Numbered from the stretch's first letter, positions 11,464 through 23,993 are shown. The stretch is 64,000 nt of DNA from Triticum aestivum (GCF_018294505.1 NC_057810.1:710247563-710311562), one strand, 5' to 3'. Notes: generated by a model from the sequence alone, not told the origin. Translations and numbers: made by a program.

Positions 11464-14400
11464 TTGACTGCCTGTAGGATTACCAAGCCAAACTGGTCGA
11501 AGTTGAGTCTAGAAATTCTTTAGTTATATAAGGGAATTGATTGTGGGATTGAACGTAAGGCTCTTTTTACTCCTTATACCTTATGCCCTTCTGATCTGAG
11601 TCATCTTATCTTTCCTGCGGGGTTAAGGAACTAGGCTCTCTCTTCCTTCTATTAGGATCACGTGTTACTAATCCGTAGACTTGTAGGATTGATGGTTCTT
11701 AAGCCTCGGTTCAGTTCCTATTACTTCTGTTTGTTAACTGTTGATCTCGAAACCTTGATATTGTGCTTCTGAGTGGCTATGCCACCATTTTTGTAGGATG
11801 GCTCAAATCTTTTGAGCATTTACAGCCGTTATGCTGTCCGAGTCATCCCAGGTTTCTAAATAATCTGATGCATTTGCAAATTCCTTCCTACCGTTCCGAA
11901 GTTCCTTTGTGCCAGATCAACCACACTAACTAGCGTGTTGAGGTACTTCATTGCCTCGACATTTATATTGGAATTATTATTATGACCCTAGGTATCTTAG
12001 GGGATCACCTAGTAACCTAGCCATGTTATGTGTCCTAGTGTGATGATTCTGGCCATTATTCTCAAAAGCATCCCATGATGCCATTTAGTTGGTAGTTTTT
12101 CTACTCCTTGGGTTTCGAACCCGAGATTCACCCCACCTACTTCATGTTGATAGTTTTTGCTAGTTCCTTTAGGATACTAGTAACCTTTGCGTTAGTCCTC
12201 GAGGTCCGTGGTATTTCCTTCTTCCAAATACTATGAACCGCTTATGGCAGAAGTTCCTTGAACCAAAAGATTACAACCAGAGTGCTCTTGATGAGTTCTC
12301 GATTCTATGTTGATACTCTGCCAGCTCTACCTTCTGCATGGGTTATCCGGAAGAAACCTGTTGAACTTGTTCGGCATGCTAATCCATGCATCCACAACTC
12401 AGAAAATCATATGTTCCTTTGAATCGTCCCTCTTTAGTTGTATTCCGACCCCCGTCTATCAATCGATAGTCAAGAGTAGTTGTGCCTCGTGTTCAACAAT
12501 GCTTGTTATTCTTGTGGTCCGTCAAGCCATTCTATTCCAGAGTGACTAGGAGAAACAAACTCCAGTACCTCATCCATTTCTAGGATTGGGTCAAAGCAGT
12601 TGTATTCCGCAGATCAAATGCTAATCTAGCTCTTGTTCTGTTCTACCTTGGAGTATTACCATCTTTATATCAGGAATATCATGGGAATTGCACACCATCC
12701 TATGAACTCTTGATACAGTGATTCTTCTCGCCCTCATTATTCATTTCTCGGTATTCGTGTTGTTTCAAACGGAACACCGACAAGTGAATCGTGATGTGTG
12801 AAATCTATACTCCTAGCAACCCCGTTGCTTGGTAGTTAAAGGACAATATTTTCATTCTTAGTGTGTTGGTTATTGAATCATCACCCTAAGGTTGATCGTG
12901 CTACCTAGTCCATTTTCCTGGTGCACTCTTCGATCGATGAGTTAGGATTATTCCAAATCCCTCGCTCTTTGATCATATCGTCTTGCCCTGAAAAGCAAGA
13001 TTGTTCTCGAGCTAAGTAACATATCGGTGGTTTGTGATTTTCTGAATATCTTCTCGGAAGTATTACCAGGTTGTCACCTGACCGCTATGTTGAGTTCGTG
13101 ATCAAGATGGTTTATTGTAAACCAGCCCTTCTCTAAGAATCTGTGTTGGATACCCTGAGCTAGTTGGTTAAGCTAAACAACAACTTGGAGAGTTGGAAGA
13201 TAAAGCTTGTCTGACTTAGTTCATTCCAAAGGGATATCCTTGTGCGTGTGTGTTGAAGAAAGATGATATCTTTATTGGTTGATCCTCATGATCAATTGTT
13301 GGATCTATTATCTTACCCAAACCTCTGATTTGAGTATGGGCTATCGTCAAATCAAATCAGAACTAACGATATTCGTAATGTTGTCTTACTCGTGGTTGTT
13401 CCTCGAGCATACACCATTATATCTTTCGGGTCTGACCAATGCTATCACCTTGTTCACATAATTGTGGAATTCCACTAATATGGAAACCTGGATGAATTGT
13501 TGTTGAGCCCATCAGCAGCATTTTGTCTCCTCCATGATTCATGTTGAACATCAACCTAGTGTTGGAAACTTTGTAAGCAATGCCTTCGTGTTCCGTTCAT
13601 GAAGCTTGTGCTTGGATGGAAGAAGAGACTTCCTCTAATTCACGTGCACTTGATGTAAGTTGCCGCCGTAGATCTGAGAAAGATTATTTTTGCTTTTAGG
13701 GAATCATTCCAAGTTGGTCATGCACATGTGTGAAGTACTCTATGGTTTGGTAGGTTGGCCGCCTCCATTCTATATGGGTTTCCTAGCAAACCAAGCCACT
13801 GATTGAGTTGTTCAAAGATAAAGGAGTCTGTCCAAGGTGAACTCTTTGGACTTCCACGCGTGGAGACTTCGATGTCATTGATGATGGTTCCCTATCAGAA
13901 CTCGGTAGTGTTTTATTGTAATACTACCATGTGATCATGTTTGTCTGGGACAACGTGTTCACATGTGTGTAGCAGAACTAGCTCATGTTTTGGAGCTTGC
14001 TATCGTAGTTCATTTCCCGAGAATCTCGCAACGTCATCTCGTCGATTTGTGTTGCAAACTTTCATTTTTCTTCCTAGACTCGATGAGTCTGGAATATCCT
14101 AACACCAACCAGATCTGAATCTCAGGCAGATATGATTGTTGGAACATTTCCCAAGAACTATAATAATGGTCTCTCTGTAACCGGTTAAGTGGATGTCGTG
14201 GCCAACACACCCAGCCGAAAGACCTATTATTGTAATATCTTGATTGAGGAAGTTGGCCACCTCCCCATGAGGATTTCTTATGGATTTACTTCCGTAGTTA
14301 TTCCTTATGATTTTTGTGATCCCGAAGTCCGACCTTTACTTGATGTCCTAGATATCAACCCCGTTTAATAAATGGGTTGCGCTGGCACATCAAGGAGAAC

Positions 14401-15330
14401 ATTAGAAGTGGAGTGCTAAATGTCTCTCGGTCGATCATCCAGATCTTGTCCCCTTGGCCCCGCCAAGGTGAAATCTGAGAAGGTGTTATCTTCCTTGCGT
14501 CTGCATCTTCTACCGGCATTCATCATGGTAGTACGTTGTGTTGCCAGGATCCTTGACACGGATATTGGTAAAACCTTGATGGATATGGAAATGCTCAAGT
14601 TCTTGAGAGCACGCACAAGCGCTAGGTGTTATCATCGGCACTAACTGGGATTGCTCTCGGTGTCCTCAATTATGCTATAACTTTTCAAATAGTGGACTCA
14701 CTCTCCACTGTTGAGCTTCTCCCCAGTTACGAAAATCATCCCTTGTGTTGTTTTCAACAAGGTAATCCACATCATCCATTCTAATTCGGGTATGCCATTC
14801 TACCGAACCCCTCCAAACGATCGCTTGAGAATTGCCTTAGGCTGGTATAAAGAGTTTCAATGATCTCTGAATCAAAGGTAATTCTTTTTGCCACTTAAGG
14901 GGACATTTCTACAAGTCACCTTCCCTAAGGTGCCCCGTTATGGTATCATGGCAACTCAACTCCTCGCTACGTTGACAATCGTTTACCACATTCTTAAGTG
15001 TGGAATTGTTGTCTACCTAGTGAATCCTCGTCATCTGTTCCACTCCATCCCTCTAGATGTATGCTTCGTGTCTCAGCTCGGGAGATGCTGCTATGTCTCA
15101 TTCCCTGAGTTGATCCTAAGTTGTTCGACCTTCAATAAGATCGATCCTTTTAGATTTTTTCCCTATCCTCTCTTGTCATGTTGGCTGGAGTTCTCAGAGC
15201 AAGACGACGAGACAAGATGGTGATTGAATCAACGTTCATTTGAAGTGCAACTTGGGTCGTGAATATTGCGTTAGTTGCGTTTCCCCTTCATTCTACCCTA
15301 TGCTTGAATCTCGGGACAAGATTCTTGTTT
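11464..15330 (+). pseudogene. LARD interior with a fossil Gypsy pol region
   Basis: No long ORF is present, but translation fragments follow the order of a Gypsy pol gene. Around 13140-13470 there are pieces resembling the RT core: an ELVKLNNNLE-like stretch, then LSMGYRQIKSEL (compare the family's L-R-S-G-Y-H-Q-I-K), then LSGLTNAITLFT (compare S-F-G-L-T-N-A-P). The next 200 bases resemble the segment after the RT active site. Stops and frameshifts occur every few dozen codons. The region is therefore a degenerate copy of an autonomous pol, not an unrelated filler. It cannot encode enzymes; the element must be moved in trans. Confidence 0.5.
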
Positions 15331-15343
15331 AGTGGGGGTGAGT
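15331..15343 (+). promoter_or_regulatory. Polypurine-like tract before the 3' LTR of the LARD
   Basis: AGTGGGGGTGAGT abuts the 3' LTR start at 15344, the position where plus-strand DNA priming occurs. It is interrupted by T and so is an imperfect tract. Confidence 0.6.
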
Positions 15344-18300
15344 TGTGACATCCCTAGCTTCTGGTGCTTCCTAGTGATTGCATCTTGCTTGCATCATGTC
15401 TAAATTTCTTTGAAAGTTGAAATGGGGATTGTTCAAACCCTAGCATCAAAAGGAATTCAAATAGGTTCAACCAAAATATTTTTCAATGATTTCAAAATGC
15501 CCTTTAAAAATGTTCATCATTTCTGGATCAAGGTGGAAGCATCTACCAAAAATGGTTCACATTTTTGCAGTACATATTTGGACTTTGAATTAATCCAAAC
15601 ATATTTGAATTGGGGCTATTTAAATGCTATATATATTTTAGATGCTCCAAAAATGTTGGAAATTGTTGAGGGTCACTGGAATAATTCAGAAAGCACCCAT
15701 TATTATTTCCAGGATTTTATGAAATGGTTTAGCATTATTACTAAACCAAAACAGAGAAACAAAATAGAAATAAAATAAAGAGAGAGAGAGAGAGAAGGAC
15801 CTACCCGGGCCACTTACCTGGCCAGCCCAGCCCACTGGCCCGGTGCCAGTCATCGCCTACCTCTGCCAGTAGGCAGAGGAGGGACACCGCGACGCCGCCA
15901 AGCTCGCCACGCCACCTCCCTGCTTGCCTGCGTCACTAAGGCCACCACGACGCCTCGGGCCTTCTCTTCGGCGCCGCCACGCACCCCCCTAGCCCTCTCC
16001 TTCTCTTCCTCGTGTCGATCCCCTCCTCTGTTGCCTCCCTCTCGCCCTGCACCTCGTGGCCGAGCGCTACCGTCGCCGTTGTCCGCCATTGCCGCGCCCA
16101 CCGCCACGGCCTCGCCCCTCCGTCGTGCCCAAGAGATCCGCGCCGTCGTCCTCGTCTTCTCCGTAAAGTCGTGCGTCTCCGGACGCCCTGTGGAGCTGCC
16201 ATCGCCGTCTTCTTCAATCTCGGTCCACCGAGATCGCCATCGCCGCCCTGCTTGCTCCGGCCCCTCCCCGAGCTCGCCGTCTGCTTCAACCCACTCCCCG
16301 TGAGCTCCTATTCCTCCTCCCCCTTCCCGTTCTTGCTCTCGAGCACCACAGCGACCACACCGAGCTCGACCGCGCCCGCCGCCGCCACCGCACGTCGCCG
16401 TCGTGGCCACAGCCACCTTGGCTTGATTCCGAGCACGCCATCATCTTCAACGCAGTCGCAGAACCCCATAGAACCTCCTCACGCGCCTCACCGTGCTTCA
16501 TAGCGACAGCTTCGACCTCGCCCGAACTCCGGCCGCCGCTGCGAGCTCCTTTCCGGCGAGCTCAGTCCACCCCGGCTGTTGCCGCTAGTCGTGTTGGATG
16601 CGCGCGAGTCCCAGCACCACGTAGAGCCCCTCCGCCGCTCTTTTGGCCGCTGGAGGGCGAAACCCGGCGCCCTCCGCCGTCTCTGGCTCCGCCGACGCCA
16701 AGCCGCGGGTCAACTCCGGCGAGTTGACCTGGGTTTGACATACTTTGACCACGGCGGGACCCCCCCTGTGTCCATGACATGTGGGGCGGCCTTTGACTTA
16801 TTAGTGTAGGGTTATAATTAGTGCTAATTGCCCCTGTTTAGTTTAGGTGTTACTTAGTTAGCGCTAATTAACTTAGTTAGTTAGTTGTCTTACTGACAAG
16901 TGGGCCAGGCCTTAACTAACCAAGATTAGTGCTAACTTAACACTAACTAACCCTGTTAGTTAGTTGTTACACTGACATGTGGGTCCCAGCCGCCAGGTTT
17001 GACCTGGGCTGGCGCCTTTGACCTGCTGACATCACCCTGACGTCATGCTGACGCAGATAACCTTTTCTGGATTTATTTAATTCAGGAAATTCCAGAAAAA
17101 GGCTTAAACTTGTAAAAATCATAGAAATTCGACCATAACTCCAAATGAGATAAATTATATATGAAAAATGATCAGAAAAATCCAATCTATCCATCTATAC
17201 CATTTTCATGCATGTTAAAACAACTTATAGCTGCTGTTTAGCACAAACCATTTAAATGGCATTTAAATATCCACATATGGAGTTTGAATTTGAATCTTGG
17301 ATTCAAACCAACTTCATTTAATCTGGTTTTAGTTGCATTAGCACAAACCACATCATATTGCCATGTCACATTCATGCATCATATTGTGCATTGCATTGAT
17401 CGTATTTCTTCTCTGTTGCCGGTATCTGTCCCCTCTCGATAGACGTGTTTCAACGATGTGATCGGTGACACCGATGAAGAGCTGTATTATCTTCAGAAGT
17501 GCTAGGCAAGCAAAACCCCCTTGTTCATTCTGATACAATCCCACTCTCTCGCTCCTGCTCTCTTTTACTGCATTAGGACAACAACGGTTCAACTGTTACT
17601 TGCTGCGGTAGTTGAACCCCCTTATCCTCTGCATGACCTGTCATTGCCACAGTAAATAGATGAAACCCACTAGCATGAGTAGGAGTTGTTTGAGCCCTGA
17701 TGTGCCTACTCATTCATGCTTGTTTTTCATGCCTGCTACTGCTTAGAGTTGAGTCAGGTCTGATTCATCAGGAATGAATCGGAGGTGTGTGAACATGTCC
17801 TACTGTTGAGAGCTAAGTGTGTGAACACGATTTGGTAAAGGTAGCGGTGAGAGGCCATGTAGGAGTACATGGTGGGTTGTCTCATTGCAGCCGTCCTCAG
17901 GAACTGGGTTCTGTGTTTGTGATCCATGAACAGTTACTACCACACATTGGGTTCCGGTAACTCGACCCCTCTCGACTTATTAATCAACATGATCTCTGTC
18001 CAGGAGTTGCAACTAGTTTCTGGTGTTTGTAGGTAGTGTTAGTAGTCTACCAAGTGGCACTCGGTACAGGTGGGCTTGGGACAGACTAGGCACAGTGGCC
18101 CGGTGTACCAAGTAGCACCCGGATGGTGGGCTTGGGAACCCTGCACACATCGTTTGGGGCCGTAAGCGACACCCCGGCCGGATCTCCTTGCGGATGGAAC
18201 CCGAATAGGCGATAAACCTGGACGAGAGACTTGTGTGGTTAGTCAGGTCGTGGCCGACACCCTCGCTGGGCTTCCGCTTGAAGGTTGCCGAGTACATGTC

Positions 18301-19569
18301 GTGTAAACGGCGGTAAGTGGTGATAGCGTGTGTGAAGAAGTACACCCCTGCAGGGTTAACATCATCTATTCGAATAGCCGTGTCCGCGGTAAAGGACTTC
18401 TGGGTTGCCTGTATAGTTCATAGACAAGTGAAAGTGGATACTCTAAAATGCGCAAGATAACCGTGAGTGTTATGGATGGCGTTCTCGTAGGGAGACGAGA
18501 GCGGATCCATAGTGGTGTATTGATATGGTGAATATGTGGACTCGTGTGCGCCACCTCAAAAGAGTTACTTGCAGTCGTAGTTCAGGTTAGCCACCGAGTC
18601 AAAGCTGGCTTGCTGCAGTTAAACCCCACCATCCCCTTGTTGATAATGATGCATATGTAGTTAGATCTGATGTAAGTCTTGCTGGGTACATTTGTACTCA
18701 CGTTGCTTAATTTATGTTTTTGCAGAGAGACTTCAGTCTCGCTAGTAGTACCGCGTGGACTTCGACGTTTAGTTGTTACCTCAGCTACTATCTTGTGCCC
18801 TCGGCAGGATCTCGTAGATAGACAGGCTTCCCAGCCCTTTTCATTTGTAGATGTCTGTACTCAGACATGTTAAGCTTCCACATGTGCTTGTTGTTTGTAT
18901 GCTCCGAATGCTGGGTCGAGTGACCCATGATTGTAATATCTCTCTCCTCGGAGCCTATTGAATAAAATGCTTGAGTTGTAGAGTCATGTTGTGATGCCAT
19001 GTTGTATTTGCACATATCGAGCATATTGTGTGTATATTATTGAAATGCTTGGTATGTGTGGGATCTGACTATCTAGTTGTTTATCCTTAGTAGCCTCTCT
19101 TACCGGGAAATGTCTCCTAGTGTTTCCACTGAGCCATGGTAGCTTGCTACTGCTCCGGAACACTTAGGCTGGCCAACATGTGTCCTTCTTCGTTCCTGTG
19201 TCTGTCCCCTCGGGGAAATGTCACGCGATGAATTCCGGAGTCCTGCTAGCCCGCTACAGCCCATTCACCGGAGTCTTGCTAGCCCAGTGCTACAACCTGG
19301 ATTCACTCGCTGATGACCGACACGTTTGTTGTTGGGTCATGTATGCCTGTCCCTGTAAGTTAGTGCCACTTTGGGTTCACGACTAGTCATATCAGGCCGG
19401 GTTCTTTCTCATATGGATGCTAGCGGCACCATCATATACGTGAGCCAAAAGGCGCAAACGGTCCCGGGCTAGGTAAGGTGGCACCCGTGGGAATACCGTG
19501 CGTGAGGCCGCAAAGTGATATGATGTGTTACATGCTAGATCGGTGTGACTTAGGATCGGGGTCCTGACA
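15344..19569 (+). repeat. 3' LTR of the LARD
   Basis: 4,226 bp, the partner of 7272-11447, with the same TGTGACATCC start and CCTGACA end. It carries about 51 bp near 16955-17005 that the 5' LTR lacks. The GC-rich block is repeated here with different frame breaks, which shows that its ORFs are not genes. Confidence 0.92.
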
Positions 19570-19574
19570 CTTGG
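19570..19574. repeat. Right target-site duplication of the LARD (CTTGG)
   Basis: CTTGG immediately after the 3' LTR, matching 7267-7271. Together they mark the point in the gag gene where the LARD entered. Confidence 0.92.
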
Positions 19575-20457
19575 GCTGTTTCTTGGAGGGGTCATCCTCC
19601 GCTATTCCTTCGTCGTTCCCATCCTTTGGGATATCCACCATGTATATGTCGTATGAAGAGGTGGCTTTCCAGTGCCCGGTGGGCGTTGGTTCTTGGTCGT
19701 CTCCGGCAGCGTCGTCCATACCGTCGATGTCCTCAGAGTCGTAATCTAGCATGTCGGTTAGATCGTCGACAGTGGCTACCAAGTGGGTGGTGGGTGGGCT
19801 CTGAATTTCTTCGTCGTTCGCATCCCAACCGTCCTGGCCGCAGTCCGGCCAGGCCTCTCCTGATAACGGGAGGTACCTTAGCGAACTCAAGATGTCGCTG
19901 AAAGGTGAGTGTTGAAAGATGTCCGCCGCGGTGAACTCCATGATCGGCGCCCAATTGGATTTGACTGGAGGGGGCGCGGGAGGACAGGAGTCCGGCAAGG
20001 AGTCCGGCACCTCGGAGTCACGAGCTTCATGGGGGAAAAGATCGGTGTTCGGCTCTATCGACGTAGAGGTTGCAGCCCCCGAGGTGGTGTCTAGCCATCC
20101 ATCCTTGGTCTGCGCAGCCGGCTCCGAGTCGAAGATCGGAGCGGGTTCGAGTGCGGCCTCCAGGGTACTGTCCGGCTGCAGAGCTAAATCATGCCCATCA
20201 TGACAGTACGGCACGCTCGGCTGTGGCTCGAATCCGTCGAGGATCAAGTCCCCGCGGATGTCATCCGTGAAGTTCAAACTTCCAAATCTGACCTGACGGC
20301 CAGGGGCGTAGCCTTTGATCTGCTCCAGCTGGCCAAGCGAATTGGCCCGCAGTGTGAAGCCGCCGAATACAAAGATCTGTCCAGGGAGGAAGGTCTCACC
20401 CTGGACTGCATCGTCGTTGATGATCGAAGAAGCCATCGAGCCTATCGGTGACGACAT
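19570..20457 (-). pseudogene. gag N-terminal part of the Tat-like element, cut by the LARD insertion
   Basis: An open frame begins with MSSPIGSMAS at 20457, 26 bases inside the LTR, and stays open for 296 codons until it runs into the inserted LARD at 19569. The product is acidic and low in complexity (many D, E, P and S), without a recognisable domain. It matches the long, poorly conserved N-terminal extension that plant Tat-type gag proteins have before the gag core. The reading frame resumes on the far side of the insertion at 7271. The TSD CTTGG (19570-19574 and 7267-7271) proves the two pieces were once contiguous. The gene cannot make full-length gag now. Confidence 0.75.
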
Positions 20458-20464
20458 AGAGGAA

Positions 20465-20482
20465 CTCTCAATGAAAGCACCA
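20465..20482 (-). promoter_or_regulatory. Primer-binding-site-like sequence
   Basis: One base inside the LTR on the minus strand lies TGGTGCTTTCATTGAGAG. It starts with TGG, as expected for pairing to a tRNA 3' CCA end. It is not the initiator-Met PBS (TGGTATCAGAGC) used by the nested LARD. I cannot name the tRNA. Confidence 0.5.
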
Positions 20483-20483
20483 A

Positions 20484-20955
20484 TGTCGGTGTCAAAACCG
20501 GCGGATCTCGGCTAGGGGGTCCCGAACTGTGCGTCTAGGCGGATGGTAATAGGAGACAAGGGACATGATGTTTTTACCCAGGTTCGGGCCCTCTTGATGG
20601 AGGTAAAACCCTACGTCCTGCTTGATTAATATTGATGATGTGGGTTACAAGAGTAGATCTACCATGAGATCAAGGAGGCTAAACCCTAGAAGCTAGCCTA
20701 TGGTATGATTGTTGTTCGTCCTATGGACTAAAGCCATCCGGTTTATATAGACACCGGAGAGGGCTAGGGTTACACAGAGTCGGTTACAATGGTAGGAGAT
20801 CTACATATCCGTATCGCCAAGCTTGCCTTCCATGCCAAGGAAAGTCCCATCCGGACACGGGACGAAGTCTTCAATCTTGTAACTTCATAGTCTTGGAGTC
20901 CGGCCGATGATGGTAGTTCGGCTATCCGGACACCCCCTAGTCCGGGACTCCCTCA
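20484..20955 (-). repeat. 5' LTR of the Tat-like Gypsy element
   Basis: 472 bp, bounded on the minus strand by TGAGGG at 20955 and CCGACA at 20484. It carries a TATA-like TCTATATAAAC on the minus strand (near 20741-20752). The last 60 bases on the right are repeated at the left edge of the window, which is the direct evidence that this is an LTR. Confidence 0.85.
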
Positions 20956-23942
20956 GTCCCCACAGTGGCTTCTGAACAGAAGAAAACCAAGGCAGCTGAA
21001 GCCGAAGCCAGGAAGAGAAAATCCAAGCACGCCATAGATGACGCTCCACCCTCTAAGAAGAGAAAGACCAAGAAGAGAGATCGGGCTACTTCTACAGAGC
21101 CCCTTGTTGTTGAACCTCTTGCTTTTGNNNNNNNNNNNNNNNNNNNNNNNNNNNNNNNNNNNNNNNNNNNNNNNNNNNNNNNNNNNNNNNNNNNNNNNNN
21201 NNNNNNNNNNNNNNNNNNNNNNNNNNNNNNNNNNNNNNNNNNNNNNNNNNNNNNNNNNNNNNNNNNNNNNNNNNNNNNNNNNNNNNNNNNNNNNNNNNNN
21301 NNNNNNNNNNNNNNNNNNNNNNNNNNNNNNNNNNNNNNNNNNNNNNNNNNNNNNNNNNNNNNNNNNNNNNNNNNNNNNNNNNNNNNNNNNNNNNNNNNNN
21401 NNNNNNNNNNNNNNNNNNNNNNNNNCCACAGAGGCTCCTGAAGAACAAGAAGTTCCAGTCGTTGATACTATCGCGGCTGAAGACATTGGTCCCCAAGACA
21501 ATGTAGAAGATGATGAAGTCCTAAATCAGATCGAGCACCCAACGGTATCATCGCCTGTTCAAACGAATAGTGAGCTAATCACTATTGGTCGTCCTTTGAC
21601 GCCAATATCACAAGATGCATCGTGGGCTGATCGCCTCCAACAAGCTACCCCACATCAAGACTCACCAAGTACACCCCAGCCATCATATGTGCCCGTCATC
21701 AGCCCCATGTCCAATGATCACAACTACATGGAGACATCACCATCACCAAAGGCGTCGCCCGTATTCCAACGGCTTTGCAAAGGCCTGAGGCCATCTGTCT
21801 CCATGACCACCATCACAGAAGAGGGCTCCAACTTGTCAAGTTCAGTGGCATGTCAAGTGTTCCCTGAAGACAATCCTTCTATGACGGTCCCTATGTCTAA
21901 AACCAATGCTGCTGAAGACCCTCCCGCTGCATCAGCCGGAGCAACACAAGAAGAAGACGTGTCGCTACTCCCCCTACAACACAAGAAGAAGTGCATGAAG
22001 AGAATCGGTCTGTGCCAGAACCACCAGCTACTCAAGTGGAGGATGAGAATCCTGAGGCTGCCACAAATGATATTCCTGAAGCCAATGACGTTGTCATGGC
22101 TGAAGCCAATGTGGAGCCTACAGTGGGCAATGCTCCAGTGCCCAATGAAGCCCATGAAGCAGATGAAGTCAATGCCGCACCTGACACAAATCTGCTGCCA
22201 GAAGTTAATGCCACTGCTCATGTTCCGCCTCCAAGGCCTCATACTATCGAGCAAGCATACAACTATGGCCATCTTGTCACTGTCTGATGGCCTATTCTGA
22301 TTCCTCCACCTGCTGCTGGTCCTCAATTTGATTACCATGTCGAGCATAGGCCTCAGGTTCAGAAGCCAAAGCCAAGACTGCCTAGATTTCCAAGTACTGC
22401 CACTTCACCAGGATCCTTCAATGTCAACGGCTTCATTGCACACAACACCTTCTTCGATAGCGACAAGAAGCCCTACGCCAAGCCCAAGATTTCATCTGAT
22501 CGGTTCTGGAGCTATCAGCAGCGCAGCTATTATTCATGCATTATGTACAACCAAGGTCGCATATTTCCACATATGCGCCTTGATACTGAAGCCATAGCTG
22601 GCCTGCCCTGCTTAGAAGAAGCTCTCGACTGCTTCAAAGAGGCTGGCTTACTGCATTTCGTCACTAATAAGGAGCACTGGAATAAAGAATTGTTGCTTCA
22701 ATTCTACGCTACCCTTCATATCAGAGGCTACAACAGGGATCCTAAGACTTGGGTCCTTGAGTGGATGACAGGAAATGTCCATCATGAAGCCAAAGCATTT
22801 GATGTCATTGAGCTTACTGGCCTGCCCACTCCAGGTGATCTCTATGAGCCTGGTTGTCAGCTTCACACTGCTGCTCTCGAAAGCATCTTTCACAAGCCAG
22901 AACCCGACATGAGCCAGATGCTCAGTATGATGAAGCCATTGCCTCCAGATGCAGAATACCCTACGGAGTTCTTTGTTGAAGACCTTGAGTATCTACCACG
23001 CACAATCTATCACATCATAAGGAGAACTCTCTGGCCTATAAAGACATTCTCCAAAGGCTAAGCTAGAAGGTGCAATGAAGACATTGGTCTTCCATATTCT
23101 TCATGGCAAAAGCTTCAATGCACAAGATTTCTTCATCCGCCAACTTGCTGCATCAGGATCTGACATTTTTTGGCTTGAAGTTTTATGCTCCATGGATCAT
23201 GCGTCTGATCAAGCTTCAAACTGCCTTCAACTATCAGCCATCTGCACGCAACCACATTGTCTTCTTGCCAGATGTTGATATGTCTGTTGAAGCCATCTAT
23301 CCAGAGCCTGACAAAGAGCCACTTTATCTTCATATCGTTGATTGTCAGGGCTTCACTCAGCCCATTGAAGGTGTGATGGCTGCCACTCGAGTCTATCCGT
23401 TGGCTGGTACTACATGTGCACCTCACCGTGCCCTAACCGAAGCCACTAACAGCACAATTGCTCAACGGCCTCGGAGGCGATCTCGTGTTCTCAGTGACCG
23501 AGAGCTTCTCGTTGGCCTGCATAAGAAACAGGATAGGCATGATGATTGGCTCAAGCGCCAGATGCAAAGCATCATGACTGACGTCAACCGCATTCGCAAC
23601 CTTGCAACCAAGAATGCCTTAGTCGCGCATGAAACCTGTCAACGCACATGGAAAGGGCTGACACTTATGTGTGCTGAGGAAGATCCTCAGGACGATGGCT
23701 TCTCAGAAAGATTCAAGTTTGATTCCACTCCGCCCAGAAATGATGTTCTGCGGCGCACTCCATCTCTTGAAGACTCAGAGTACTCCTCTTCTGCTGCAAC
23801 TGTGAATGCTCGTGTGATTGATGATCAAGATGATGCCACTTCGCCACCTCCAACGCATATCGACACTGCTCCAAGTTCGTCTGCACCGCCAAACCTCGAC
23901 ACCAACCCTGCATCTTCTCCTACTCCTTCTGGGAACGAGTAG
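20956..23942 (+). pseudogene. Env-like / plant-transposon-protein ORF of the SIRE-type element, broken
   Basis: The coding region opens already in frame at the Gypsy junction (basic stretch EARKRKSKHA, nuclear-localisation-like) and crosses the 298-N gap. It continues through a Ser/Pro/Glu-rich segment and then a conserved globular part (SSDRFWSYQQRSYYSCIMY to LEYLPRTIYHIIRRTLWP). It ends with a short coiled region and PSGNE* at 23940. Frame changes near 21985 and 23100, and stops at 22285 and 23059, break it. Position between pol (off window) and the 3' LTR fits the extra ORF, called env-like, of SIRE elements. The globular part also resembles plant 'putative plant transposon protein' domains. 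Which name is correct needs a profile search. No transmembrane segment is obvious, so an envelope role is doubtful. Confidence 0.5.
21128..21425. other. Assembly gap (298 N)
   Basis: A run of 298 undetermined bases inside the env-like ORF. Nothing can be said about its content; the true gap length may differ. Confidence 0.99.
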
Positions 23943-23980
23943 AGGCTCACTGTCTTCAAACCTTTTTGGTCCTTACTGAC

Positions 23981-23993
23981 AAAAGGGGGAGAA
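23981..23993 (+). promoter_or_regulatory. Internal polypurine tract of the SIRE-type element
   Basis: AAAAGGGGGAGAA lies 38 bases after the end of the env-like ORF and repeats the core of the LTR-proximal tract at 24452-24465. Extra internal tracts of this kind are reported for SIRE-type elements and can act as additional priming sites for plus-strand DNA. Confidence 0.6.

Larger units (their letters stand above)
7272..19569 (+). mobile_element. LARD-type (large retrotransposon derivative) Gypsy-related element, complete
   Basis: A 12,298-bp element with two long LTRs (7272-11447 and 15344-19569), an initiator-Met primer-binding site, a polypurine-like tract and a perfect 5-bp TSD, CTTGG (7267-7271 and 19570-19574). 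The 3.9-kb interior has no open coding frame, only a worn Gypsy pol trace. Long LTRs around a short noncoding interior define LARDs such as barley Sukkula; membership of that exact family is inference. It inserted into the gag gene of the Tat-like element, so it is younger than that element. The two LTRs are highly similar but carry many substitutions and a 51-bp indel. Confidence 0.88.
1..20955 (-). mobile_element. Non-autonomous Tat-lineage Ty3/Gypsy LTR retrotransposon, split by a 12.3-kb insertion
   Basis: Minus-strand LTR element whose left LTR runs off the window. The sequence at 1-60 recurs at 20896-20955 as the terminal part of the LTR. Reading on the minus strand the order is LTR (20955-20484), primer-binding-like site, gag N-terminal part (20457-19570), an inserted LARD (19569-7272), gag C-terminal part plus protease (7271-4843), a noncoding spacer, an opposite-strand gene (634-3593) and the second LTR. 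No reverse transcriptase, RNase H or integrase is visible anywhere, so it must depend on a partner element for movement. Without the insertion it is at least 8.6 kb. It sits inside a SIRE-like Copia element (20956 onward); GTCCC after 20955 is the candidate right TSD, with its partner outside the window. Wheat repeats such as Fatima resemble it, but the name is from memory. Confidence 0.8.

Noticed and set aside
21038..22300. Single 420-codon ORF across the N gap
   Set aside because: It joins two segments only because the gap translates as X. The real coding frame changes near 21985.
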